64,000 nt of DNA, taken from contig JASGJG010000003.1 in the NCBI GenBank assembly GCA_049840835.1, positions 992,001 to 1,056,000 of the forward strand, given 5' to 3'. Every line of letters starts with the position of its first letter. Position 1 is the first letter of the stretch. This stretch comes from JANLTX01 sp049840835. Its GTDB lineage: Bacteria > Armatimonadota > Armatimonadia > Armatimonadales > Armatimonadaceae. The position numbers and the translations under genes were made by a program. Below are positions 54,736-63,175 of the stretch, in pieces. The notes under the pieces were generated by a model. The model was given only the letters and a program-made list of their open reading frames with translations. It was not told the DNA's origin and searched no databases.

Positions 54736-56115
54736 ATGGCTAAGGAAACACTGGCCCAATGGCGTGAGCGTCGCTCGAAAGAGATGCACTCTCTCGAAGC
54801 TGAGAAAGCTGAGAGAGAGGCTAGAAAAAAAGAAGAAGAGAGAGTTTTTGTAGAGCAGAGCACGCAGATGGTGCTGACCTTGCGCCAGGGGCAGGAAGAG
54901 TGGAGCAAGATTGTCTATGAGCCTAGTTCACCTGCTGAGGTTCTGAGGCGTGTCATTGTGGATGAAACGCGTTCCTGGTTCGAGACTGGGCTTGTATCGA
55001 ATGTAATTGCAACATCTCTTTTTGAGAGCATTCGTCTCTGGCATCTGGATTTTCACCGTACAGTAGCATCTCACCCGAACCTACCATCCGAACTCTTTGG
55101 TCGCGATTTGGAGGTAAATGAGGATACTGTATTTGGCTTACTTCGTAATTCCGCGCTGCCCCTGGTTCTTCTGGAAAATCCCGACTTTATAGAAAGGCTG
55201 GAGAGGGAAAGTGAGGACCAGTTTTCTCAACTTGTCTTACAGAACGAGATGGCCCCACCTGCTCTGCTCGGGGGGCTGAAGGTACTGGGGGATACCTGGC
55301 TTACTCTAGAGGCGCAAACCCACATTGCATCAGAAGATCCCGATGTGCCCGTACTTCCAGATTTTGACTGGTTGGATGCCCAGATTATCAGCCGACTCAG
55401 AGGCGATCCGACATCTCTACGTTGCCTTATCTACGAACTTGTGTGCCATGGATTGCTTCCTAAAGAGATAGGGCCAGTGACTCCCTGGCAATCGTCTACT
55501 GCTGATACAGACACAGCATAGTCGATTGTAAGCGAGCTTGTCGAGGAAATAGATAGTTTCACACTGCAGAGCGAAGGGGAGAGAGATACCTCGCTATTTG
55601 CCTGGCTAGAACTTATGCTCACCGATGAAGAGATGCGTGCGAAAGCTCCTTATGTAGAGGCAGCACTGGTTCATCCTGAAACTCCGGGGTGGGTTCATGA
55701 GAGTCTTACCAGGGGATGGCCATGGGGCAGAGAGAACGGATTTACCTGGTCTCTGCATCGGGTCATCGTCCTGCGGCATGGAAACCCCACACAGAAGACT
55801 CTCGCGCAGTTTCGCGAGGAGGCAATCCAGGAAGCATTACACAAATCCCTTCGTTATAATGAGAATAACCCTGGTATTTTCTACTTCATCGCTCGTGCCT
55901 TGCCCGCAGCTTTATGTAGGACTCATTTGACTCCGGAGCACGAGGCTTTTGAAGACATCAAAAGCCTGCCCTTTCCCATACGCCTGGTAGTCGCCCTCCA
56001 CCTGGATGACATAGGCTCTGAACACGTCGAGTGGCGCGAAATACTTCGCAATGATTCAAATCGCTTTGTGCGTGCCGCTGTCCGCAAAGAGATTACCTGG
56101 CTCAGAGGACTTTGA
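54736..56115 (+). pseudogene. Array-3 paralogue 1, split by an amber codon
   Basis: From ATG 54736 (AAGGGGAG 5 nt upstream), the frame is interrupted by TAG at 55519-55521 and continues in the same frame to 56115. Family blocks occur on both sides: LLRNSALPLVLLENPDFIERL and LEAQTHIASEDPDVPVLPDFDWLDAQII before, and PYVEAALVHPETPGWVHESLTRGW and NDSNRFVRAAVRKEITWL after. A second start at 55615 could produce the C-terminal half separately. A nonsense mutation is the simplest reading. Confidence 0.8.
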
Positions 56116-56124
56116 GGAGAGTCT

Positions 56125-57579
56125 ATGTCAGTATCCGATTTACGGGAGAAACTAATCGATCTTCTTTTTTGGATACTGTGCCCTCGTGCAGCACGCGAGG
56201 ATAGGGACTACCAGATTGCAAGGGAACAGCGCGTACAACAGCGAAAACAAGAGGCCAGAGAAAAGATTAAAGCACTCCGCTCAGATGAAGAAGAGTGGCT
56301 CAAGGTTGCCTGCGATCCAAATACAACAGCTGATATTTTGCGATACGTTATTGCCAATGAAGTCGACTCATGGCACCGGGTAGGAGGTGTAGCATCTAGC
56401 ACAGACTGCTACGCTGATTATGACCGCATATCTCAGTGGCGAATAAATCTTTTTGGGAAACTTGCTGAACATACTAATTTTCCTCCAGATCTTATAGCAG
56501 ACCTATTTGAGAGTGTAGGATATGGATGTGAAAGTATAGCGGATGGCTTGCTACGTAATCCTGCACTACCTTTAATCCTACTGGAATATCCCGATTTTCT
56601 AGAAAGATTAGACCAAAATGACAGACGTGGCCGCCAGAAAAATAAATACATGGTTGCTCATAGATCTCTCCAGTCTGAGAAAACACCTTCTGCCTTGATT
56701 GCCATGATAGTGAAGATGGATGATCCATGGATTTCTCTTGAGGCACAAACTCATATCAATGCAGAAGACTCTGCTGTAACAGGCTATCCAGATATAGAGT
56801 GGTTAGATACTCAAATCATCCATATCTTAAGAAGTGACACAATATCAGAACGTTGGCGTGTTCATGAGCTTGGTAGACAAGGATTAATTTCCCAAACCAT
56901 AGAGCCAACAGTTCCCTGGAAAGGTTTCAATGATTCCGGCGAAGTAGTCGGAGGCGAAGTGCCAACGCATCCAATTGTTATAGAGTTTCTTGAGGAGATT
57001 GATAGGCTCACAGATAAGGAGCCGGAAGAGCGTGAGTGGTACTTGCATAATCTCTTACTTCGGTTTTTTCAGCCCGAGATGTTCTCGAAAGTCGCATACC
57101 TGGAAGCTGCCCTATTTCATCCCACAGCCCCAGAGTGGGTAGATACCTGTATTGCTACGGGATGGAGGTATGGCACAGGCGATCATACTGTAGCGTTGCA
57201 TCGTTTGATGACTATCAAACAGGGAAAGGCAACTGCAGCTGTGAAAGCACGGCATCGATTCGATGCTATCGGTGAAATAGCACTTTGCTGGTGGGGTACT
57301 CGTGGCTCTAGTGCAGGCATCTTTTATCTTATGATGCGTGCCCTGCCAGAGGTGTTGCTGGAAGCACGTTCAAATCCAAAATATGGACTTTCTGTTTTTA
57401 AGAAGGAGCCGCTAGAGCACATCGAAAGCACTGCGTTCCTGGTGCGGCTGGCAGTCGCACTCCGTTTAGACGATGCTGACCCCGAGCACGACGAATGGCG
57501 TGAGATACTCTGTAATGATCCAAACCGCTATGTACGGGCGGCAGCTCGAAGGGAAATCGCTTGGCCCAGCAGACAGTAA
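56125..57579 (+). CDS. Array-3 paralogue 2, helical-repeat protein
   Basis: 484 residues. A short hydrophobic N-terminus (LIDLLFWILCPRAARED) precedes a coiled coil of Gln/Arg/Glu residues, then helical repeats: NTTADILRYVIANE, LLRNPALPLILLEYPDFLERL, SLEAQTHINAEDSAV and, at the end, DDADPEHDEWREILCNDPNRYVRAAARREIAWP. The repeats resemble HEAT or leucine-rich variant (LRV) modules. No catalytic motif. It follows paralogue 1 after 9 nt with GAGGAGAG before the ATG. Function unknown. Confidence 0.82.
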   Translation: MSVSDLREKLIDLLFWILCPRAAREDRDYQIAREQRVQQRKQEAREKIKALRSDEEEWLKVACDPNTTADILRYVIANEVDSWHRVGGVASSTDCYADYDRISQWRINLFGKLAEHTNFPPDLIADLFESVGYGCESIADGLLRNPALPLILLEYPDFLERLDQNDRRGRQKNKYMVAHRSLQSEKTPSALIAMIVKMDDPWISLEAQTHINAEDSAVTGYPDIEWLDTQIIHILRSDTISERWRVHELGRQGLISQTIEPTVPWKGFNDSGEVVGGEVPTHPIVIEFLEEIDRLTDKEPEEREWYLHNLLLRFFQPEMFSKVAYLEAALFHPTAPEWVDTCIATGWRYGTGDHTVALHRLMTIKQGKATAAVKARHRFDAIGEIALCWWGTRGSSAGIFYLMMRALPEVLLEARSNPKYGLSVFKKEPLEHIESTAFLVRLAVALRLDDADPEHDEWREILCNDPNRYVRAAARREIAWPSRQ

Positions 57580-57587
57580 GGAAAGAT

Positions 57588-59093
57588 ATGGCAATATCGG
57601 ACTCGCTGACTCTACTACGTAATTTTCTTTGGAAAGTGATTTGCCCACGCGCTGCTCGTATGGCAGAGGAAAATAGAGTCTACTGGGAGTTGCGTAAGAA
57701 GCGGCTCGCACGGCGTATGCAACGGGTGGAGAGGATAGTAGAAACTCTTCGTAAGGATGAAGGAGATTGGCTCGAAACTGCCAAGAATCCAAAATCAACT
57801 GCCGATGACCTCCGGCGTGTGATTGCGAACGACAATGACTTAAGTATGCAGATAATTAAGGTTAAAAGACGCCTCTTGGGAGATAGGGGATCTTTTTATC
57901 AAATATATAATAATAAATATTCATGGAGTTGTGAATTCTACAAAGCTGTTGCTTCCCACGCAAATTTCCCGTTTGATCTACTTGGTAACGAAATATACAT
58001 TAATGCACACAGCGTTTCAGGATTGCTTCAAAATCCGGCATTGCCATTAATACTTCTTGAGTGTCCGGAGTTTCTTGAGAATCTGGATCGAAAAAAACGT
58101 ACTAGCCTATATTCCGGCAATAGTAGCCAATTTGCGTATGAAGTTTTCCAACAGGCAGAAATACCCCTATTTCTGCTCCAGCTGCTGAAGAATATCAAAG
58201 ATCCCTGGTTTGGATTGGAGGCTCAAACGCATATAACATCGGATGATTTCGATACCTCCACTATCCCTGATATTAATTGGCTGGATGCTCAGGTGGTGGA
58301 TCGGCTTCGGAGCGACACTCTGCAGCGGCGTTGTTTGACCTATGAACTGGCTTACTATGGAATTCTTCCCAAAGAGATAGAGCCGGTACCGCCCTGGCGA
58401 GATGTTGCTGCTTCTGTCCACGAGGAGCCCGCATCCGATCCAGACATATTGGAATTCGTTGAAGAGACACACAAACTTGCCAGGCTAGGGGCAGAAGAGC
58501 GAGAAGATACGCTTCTCAACAGGATAAGAATAGAGTTGGTTCAAGAAGATCTGCATGCACAGGCCCTTAAGCTGGAAGCAGTGCTTCTGCATCCTAAAAC
58601 GGCGCACTGGGTCAGGACCTGTATCGCTAAGGGATGGCCACACAAGCGGCGCTACAGCAGTTTTTGGTCCTTGTGCCGCTTGATGACGATACTGCATGGA
58701 AAGCCTTCTGACAAAGTCAAAGCAGCTTTCCGCTTCCAAGCAATCCTTGAGGCATTGAAATGCTGGGAGGAGCCCCTGGATAATTCAGAGCGCGGCAGTC
58801 CTGGCATCTTATACTTTATGGCGCGCGATCTACCGACCTTGCTTGAGGGGAGTATGCTGGCTCAGCAATATCGTGATCCTCGTGAGTCGTACATTTGTGG
58901 AGGAACGCCCGTAAGAATGAACTTACCGGAAAGTCTTTCACGGACATCCTTTCTTGTGCGATTGGCAGTCGCATTACGTCTGGATGATGCGGAGTCTGAG
59001 CAAGATTACTGCCGCGAACAACTCTGTAACGACCCAAATCGGTATGTAAGAGCAGCAGCCCGCAAAGAAATATCTTGGCCCAAAGCGACGTAG
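57588..59093 (+). CDS. Array-3 paralogue 3, helical-repeat protein
   Basis: 501 residues from ATG 57588 (MAISDSLTLLRNFLW), with AAGGAAAG as ribosome site; an earlier start at 57561 would overlap paralogue 2. The plan is the same: CPRAAR near residue 20, an Arg/Lys coiled coil, NPKSTADDLRRVIAND, LLQNPALPLILLECPEFLENL, GLEAQTHITSDDFD and terminal DDAESEQDYCREQLCNDPNRYVRAAARKEISWP. The central region around 57850-58200 is more AT-rich than the rest. Function unknown. Confidence 0.82.
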   Translation: MAISDSLTLLRNFLWKVICPRAARMAEENRVYWELRKKRLARRMQRVERIVETLRKDEGDWLETAKNPKSTADDLRRVIANDNDLSMQIIKVKRRLLGDRGSFYQIYNNKYSWSCEFYKAVASHANFPFDLLGNEIYINAHSVSGLLQNPALPLILLECPEFLENLDRKKRTSLYSGNSSQFAYEVFQQAEIPLFLLQLLKNIKDPWFGLEAQTHITSDDFDTSTIPDINWLDAQVVDRLRSDTLQRRCLTYELAYYGILPKEIEPVPPWRDVAASVHEEPASDPDILEFVEETHKLARLGAEEREDTLLNRIRIELVQEDLHAQALKLEAVLLHPKTAHWVRTCIAKGWPHKRRYSSFWSLCRLMTILHGKPSDKVKAAFRFQAILEALKCWEEPLDNSERGSPGILYFMARDLPTLLEGSMLAQQYRDPRESYICGGTPVRMNLPESLSRTSFLVRLAVALRLDDAESEQDYCREQLCNDPNRYVRAAARKEISWPKAT

Positions 59094-59103
59094 AAAGAAA
59101 AAG

Positions 59104-59133
59104 CGCCCCTGAGTGAAGGAACTCTCAGGGGCG
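59104..59133 (-). terminator. Rho-independent terminator of the intradiol dioxygenase-like gene
   Basis: A 10-bp stem (CGCCCCTGAG / CTCAGGGGCG) with a 10-nt loop. On the minus strand it is followed by CTTTTTCTTTC, the T-rich tail expected of an intrinsic terminator; the plus direction has no T-tract. Confidence 0.8.
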
Positions 59134-59142
59134 TGATGCGAA

Positions 59143-60069
59143 TCAAAAACCTTCTGGGGGAGGACCACCGGGGCCGCCAGGAGGTGGTCCACCTGGCCCG
59201 CCGAAGGGTGGGGGACCACCGAAGCCACCGGGGGGAGGGCCGCCCGGACCTCCGGAACCGCCTGGGCCGTGCCTTCGGCCATCGTTTTTTCGCAGGCTGT
59301 TGTCGGTCAGCGCCACAGCCAGAGCGCTCTGGTACCCGCCGGAGGCCCGCGTTTTCAAGTTCAGGGTGAGGTGCTTGCCCGCGTGCGAGCCATCTGACAC
59401 GCGCTCTCCGAAGATATTGTCGGAATCGTTGCGAGTCTCACGGGTATCACGGACCTGGTAGGGCGCTTTCGTGAAAATCTTGTCTGCTACATGGTCATCG
59501 AAGAACAACTGAGACGTGAACTCTTTGGTCTGGCCCTTGATCGTCTGGCGAACCTTGAAGTGGATATGCGTGGTGCGACTGGGGTACCACCCGGGAAAGA
59601 TAGTCTGAAACCGAACTAGGCCATTCGTATCGCTGACCTGGTAGCCCCTCAGCCATTTCTGCCCCGCCGTGTCTTCATGGTTCATCGGGTTGGACTCATC
59701 CGAATAGACACCCAGGGCATCTGCGTGCCACACGTCCACCGTCGCGCCAGAGAGCGGGGCGAACTTGCCATTGGTCAGTCGGTAGAGAGTGAGCGTGAAC
59801 TCCAGCGGGATACCGCGTACCACCGAGGGGCGCTTCGTCCCTGCAATCAGGTTAGCCCGCTTCAGCTTCTCATCTACAAAGAAGGGTCCCTCAGTCAATG
59901 CCGGGGTCACAACCAGCTGGACTTCGCGGCGTGCCTTCTCCTGAAAGGCCGCTTCGGCACCGGCATGCAGAGCGCCAGCCGCCACAACTCCTAATCCCCA
60001 TTTCCCTGCTGCTGCCAGCGCCTCTCGTCGGTTTAAAATCGTCCCAACGATAGCATCATCGTTTTCCAT
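59143..60069 (-). CDS. Intradiol dioxygenase-like protein with Gly/Pro-rich tail
   Basis: 308 residues. The N-terminus has RREALAAAG plus a hydrophobic stretch, a Tat-like signal. The body is the protocatechuate/catechol 1,2-dioxygenase beta-sandwich: TEGPFF, ATVDVWHADALGVYSD and FQTIFPGWYPSRTTHIHFKV. The Tyr of GVYSD, Tyr of GWYP and the two His of HIH are the expected Fe(III) ligands. The last 40 residues are GGPGGPP-type repeats. Likely an exported aromatic-ring or related dioxygenase; the substrate is unknown, as other intradiol-like exported proteins are uncharacterised. A TACAGT box is 6 nt before the ATG. Confidence 0.87.
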   Translation of the reverse strand: MENDDAIVGTILNRREALAAAGKWGLGVVAAGALHAGAEAAFQEKARREVQLVVTPALTEGPFFVDEKLKRANLIAGTKRPSVVRGIPLEFTLTLYRLTNGKFAPLSGATVDVWHADALGVYSDESNPMNHEDTAGQKWLRGYQVSDTNGLVRFQTIFPGWYPSRTTHIHFKVRQTIKGQTKEFTSQLFFDDHVADKIFTKAPYQVRDTRETRNDSDNIFGERVSDGSHAGKHLTLNLKTRASGGYQSALAVALTDNSLRKNDGRRHGPGGSGGPGGPPPGGFGGPPPFGGPGGPPPGGPGGPPPEGF

Positions 60070-60075
60070 ACCCTC

Positions 60076-60081
60076 ACTGTA
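60076..60081 (-). promoter_or_regulatory. Leaderless-type -10 box of the dioxygenase-like gene
   Basis: TACAGT on the minus strand, 6 nt before the ATG. The GAGGGT between them could instead be a Shine-Dalgarno sequence placed too close to the ATG. Confidence 0.4.
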
Positions 60082-60112
60082 AAACCCAAATGTGAAAGCG
60101 GTGTAAAGTCAG

Positions 60113-60652
60113 TTATCGCAGGTGAAACTCTACTCCTACTGGCCCGATACCATCGCAGAGCGGTGTGCCTGCCGTGCCCAGACCGGCCCGGTTCGTGGTG
60201 CGCCGGGGCGTGCCCTCCACAATATAGCGGGCGGCTTCCCGGAAGGCTCTTACCACACTGGGCATCCAGCGCTCGGACTTTATTGAGTCATAGGAGAAGC
60301 TCAACACGGTTTTATGATCGTCGGCAGCTTCCAACACGGGGAGCGAGAGCCTACCTGCCGCCACGTTGATACGCAGGGCATATCCGATACAGCCCGCCGC
60401 TTCCATGACCTCGGTTGCTGTCAGAGCACGGTCGAAGGTGGCCCGAATCGTATTCCAACCACCGGGCTGCTCCCCTGGTCGGTACCACTCTAAGGGTGGG
60501 TTGAACAGAGAGTCTTCTGGCTCGTCCAAAAAAGAGGGCAGAGGTGCGCCACGCTGTGGCTCCGGCTGGGGAGCGATTTTAGACAGAAAATCGTTCAGCG
60601 CGCTATAGAAATCTTCTCTTTCCGGGTTCATGTGTGTTCTCGTAGTGGTCAT
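60113..60652 (-). CDS. Uncharacterised protein
   Basis: 179 residues; MTTTRTHMNPEREDFY gives two possible starts (60652 or 60631). The region of about residues 60-145 has alternating strands and helices (NTIRATFDRALTATEVMEAAGCIGYALRINVAAGRLSLPVLE ... VLSFSYDSIKSERW), and the C-terminus is GPVGVEFHLR. No signal peptide, membrane segment or known motif is visible. It lies 43 nt upstream of the dioxygenase-like gene on the same strand. Confidence 0.6.
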   Translation of the reverse strand: MTTTRTHMNPEREDFYSALNDFLSKIAPQPEPQRGAPLPSFLDEPEDSLFNPPLEWYRPGEQPGGWNTIRATFDRALTATEVMEAAGCIGYALRINVAAGRLSLPVLEAADDHKTVLSFSYDSIKSERWMPSVVRAFREAARYIVEGTPRRTTNRAGLGTAGTPLCDGIGPVGVEFHLR

Positions 60653-60905
60653 AGTGGTTGTTCATTCGAAGTTTCGTTTTCCTGATGGGAGAGTGTGGGG
60701 CGTAGTTTTCACTCCTACCTCTCCCACTCTTTTACATTTAGATACTCCGGGAAACTTCCAGAAACCGGAAATAGTGTGTCGCTTATAGTAGAGCAGCTAG
60801 TGCATTTTCGAAAAATAAACGAAAAATAGAAGAAATTTATGGATCTGGTATCTGTGAAACTAACTCAACTATTAATTGTCTGAGTGTCAGAAAAGGGATT
60901 TTGAA

Positions 60906-61952
60906 ATGCCATTATCGACCATTCATTCCGTATTTTATTTTGCGAAGCAACCCCAGCCATGGATTTCCAATGATGGTGTGGAACATAGCCTGGATACCGG
61001 GTCTCTCGTTGATTTTTCTACATGCCAGACAACATATTCCTTCCAACCAGATGGAGTAAATATGTATTTTGGCTTTCTAAAAGAAGTCATCAGTCGGTGG
61101 GAAAACGGTGGAACTATGCTTGATATGGCTGGACATCCATGGTCACACAGTACTCATTTAGAGTTCGCGCTAGATGCCCTGAATAACGGCCCTGATTCCG
61201 AAAAAACTATCGTTTTTGCCCTACAACCTCCAGGCGGCATAAAGCCTTTTGATTTCGTAATAGCTAAGCGAGCGGCAGTAGAGGCGTTAGCTGCAGAACT
61301 ACAGGAATATCGTAAACGAGCTAATCCGGGAAAGAATCTGCGCATCGTGGTCCGTTTCGCTTCTGAGATGAATACTAAGGAGAACACAACCTGGGGCGCA
61401 GGAAACAGCTCAGTAAAAGCTGCGGACTTCATTCTTGCCTATAAGGAGGTGAGAGCTGCCTTCAGAAGTGTATCCACGGAGTTTCTTTTTTCTTTTTCTC
61501 CTGCGTTACGTGCTGACCTATCACCGACTGAGATCAATAAATACTGGCCTGGAATTGCCAATGTCGACTTCTTGTCCGGCACCTGGTACTGGGGAGGAAC
61601 AGATACCTTGGAGCAAGCCCGTACTGTGCTGACGGCTTATTTCGAAACCTATAAGCAGCGTGTCTTGAACAAACCGGGTTGTTGCTTTGCTTTGGATGAA
61701 TGGGGAGGATGCAATGGGACTAAGCATCTGCCACCCCCGCTAAAGAAGAAGTCTAACGGAGAGATCCTTTTAAAAGAGGATCATGCAATAGGGTGGGATT
61801 TCGGTTTGAATCATCTGGATGTTCTGATAAAGATGCGCAAGCATCTGGATAAGTTAGCGGCTGATGATATGCCGCTGGAGTATGCCACTCTCTTCCTGGA
61901 GAAAAAGTGGAATCCCTGGACATCACTGAGTCCGCTCTGGGCATCTTCTTAG
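60906..61952 (+). CDS. GH26-like glycoside hydrolase
   Basis: 348 residues from ATG 60906 (MPLSTIHSVFYF), after AAAAGGGA; a TTG at 60876 is in frame but less likely. A TIM barrel with GGTMLDMAGHPWSH, then RIVVRFASEMNTKENTTWGAG (acid/base Glu about 155, followed by Trp as in GH26 mannanase-type enzymes) and GCCFALDEWGG (nucleophile Glu about 263). No signal peptide is seen. Substrate unknown; beta-mannan is only the family default. Confidence 0.68.
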   Translation: MPLSTIHSVFYFAKQPQPWISNDGVEHSLDTGSLVDFSTCQTTYSFQPDGVNMYFGFLKEVISRWENGGTMLDMAGHPWSHSTHLEFALDALNNGPDSEKTIVFALQPPGGIKPFDFVIAKRAAVEALAAELQEYRKRANPGKNLRIVVRFASEMNTKENTTWGAGNSSVKAADFILAYKEVRAAFRSVSTEFLFSFSPALRADLSPTEINKYWPGIANVDFLSGTWYWGGTDTLEQARTVLTAYFETYKQRVLNKPGCCFALDEWGGCNGTKHLPPPLKKKSNGEILLKEDHAIGWDFGLNHLDVLIKMRKHLDKLAADDMPLEYATLFLEKKWNPWTSLSPLWASS

Positions 61953-61955
61953 CCT

Positions 61956-62792
61956 TTAATCCTGTTCTATAAGTGGCAGCAGGCGGCGCACTTTCATACC
62001 GTCGGCGAACTCCATGATCAGGTCCTCGGCTTCTTCACGATTCTGGCGGAAGGCGCAGGCGAGTGGCATCCAGCTAGCGACGATTCCATAGCCCCCACAG
62101 ACAGAACTTCCACCATCGGTGCCGGGCAGCTCGCCATCATCGCATAGCTCGGAGTCGTAGGTGGAGGTACAGAAGGTCAGGCCAAACGCATTGGGACGCT
62201 GATGGATATCGGTCTTTGAGCGGTAGCTATCTTCCAGGGGAATCTCATTGCCCCAGCGCCATAGGGTGCGGGTGCCTGCCCGGCACAGGTACTCCCATTC
62301 GTCTGATGTCGGTAGGCGGAACCCATCACGACGATAGCTCTCGGCTCCGTCGCTCAGAGTGGGGAACTCTTCCTTGCCTTCCTCTAGCTCATCTTGCCAG
62401 GTGGCTTCAGTGGGGGCTATCTCAACCAGGCAGGGAGTGATAGCGACTGTGCGTAGTGGGGCAAGGTTTTCGTCGTAACCGTCCATACAGTCGAAGAACT
62501 CCCGGCGCATCTCATCCAGGTCGGTCTCGAACTGCGCCGGGGGAATCCAGGGATTGTCTCTGTCATAACCGAGCACAGCAGAGGGTGCGCCCGGAATCAG
62601 GTGAAACGTAGCACCGTCGAACTCAAACGCAGCGATTTCGTGGGCCTGATCGCCCAGCGCGAATGTCGCCAGTTCCGTGAGCTTCCAGGTCTCGGGAAGC
62701 CGGGCAAAAACGGCTTCCGCGGCAATACGGCGCTCGGTAGAAGTGGCGGCATCCCACGCTGCAATATCGCGGAGAATCTCAGGAGTATTCAT
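61956..62792 (-). CDS. FGE-sulfatase/SUMF1-like domain protein
   Basis: 278 residues from ATG 62792 (MNTPEILRD); TTG 62810 would add 6 residues. The C-terminal half has GFRLPTSDEWEYLCRAGTRTLWRWGNEIP and PNAFGLTFCTSTYDSELCDDG, the pattern of formylglycine-generating-enzyme domains, and ends with GFR-type ACAFRQN. The N-terminal 100 residues are helical plus a strand region (AAFEFDGATFHLIPG) and have no clear homologue. The copper-binding cysteine pair of true FGE is not apparent, so this is probably one of the many binding-type members. It converges on the GH26-like gene. Confidence 0.72.
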   Translation of the reverse strand: MNTPEILRDIAAWDAATSTERRIAAEAVFARLPETWKLTELATFALGDQAHEIAAFEFDGATFHLIPGAPSAVLGYDRDNPWIPPAQFETDLDEMRREFFDCMDGYDENLAPLRTVAITPCLVEIAPTEATWQDELEEGKEEFPTLSDGAESYRRDGFRLPTSDEWEYLCRAGTRTLWRWGNEIPLEDSYRSKTDIHQRPNAFGLTFCTSTYDSELCDDGELPGTDGGSSVCGGYGIVASWMPLACAFRQNREEAEDLIMEFADGMKVRRLLPLIEQD

Positions 62793-63175
62793 AAGCGGGT
62801 ACTCCGCCAAGAAGCGCTCTTTCGGAAGAGCATTTAGCGACTACCAGGCCAATAGATATTGTGCCCTGGGCTGCCTGTGTAGGAATGAACGAATCACCCC
62901 CACTTCCGGAAACTTTTTCTATATCTCCTGCCTCTGGAAACTTTTCCAAATGAAGGTATTCTCCTTCACTCCTACACACTTCATTTTTTAGAAGGAGAGT
63001 AGTCTACTGAGCCATGCCAGATAATCCAGTGTGACACAATGACCGATCTGGGGGATGTTTAGGAAACTTTCTCTATTCCTCTCACCTCTAGCAACTTTTC
63101 CAAAACAGGGTAAATTCTGTCGTTCTGTCATACAGGAAGAGTAGGGAAGTGCTATCCTGATATCAGGAGTGTGAG
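62793..63175. repeat. Gene-free region with a degenerate direct repeat
   Basis: This 383-bp divergent gap has no credible gene. Two related segments, about 62908-62980 and 63062-63137, each begin GGAAACTTT.TCTAT and contain AACTTTTCCAAA, a pyrimidine-rich stretch and a purine-rich GAAG(G)AGAG ending. They may be duplicated regulatory DNA for the flanking genes. Confidence 0.45.
63156..63167. promoter_or_regulatory. Perfect 12-bp palindrome before the last gene
   Basis: CCTGATATCAGG is its own reverse complement and overlaps the AGGAG ribosome site of the gene starting at 63176, with TATCCT just before it. The position suits a repressor site. Confidence 0.4.

Noticed and set aside
55519..55521. 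TAG read as pyrrolysine or another amino acid in array-3 copy 1
   Set aside because: Paralogues have no conserved special residue there and the spot is a variable linker; a nonsense mutation is simpler.
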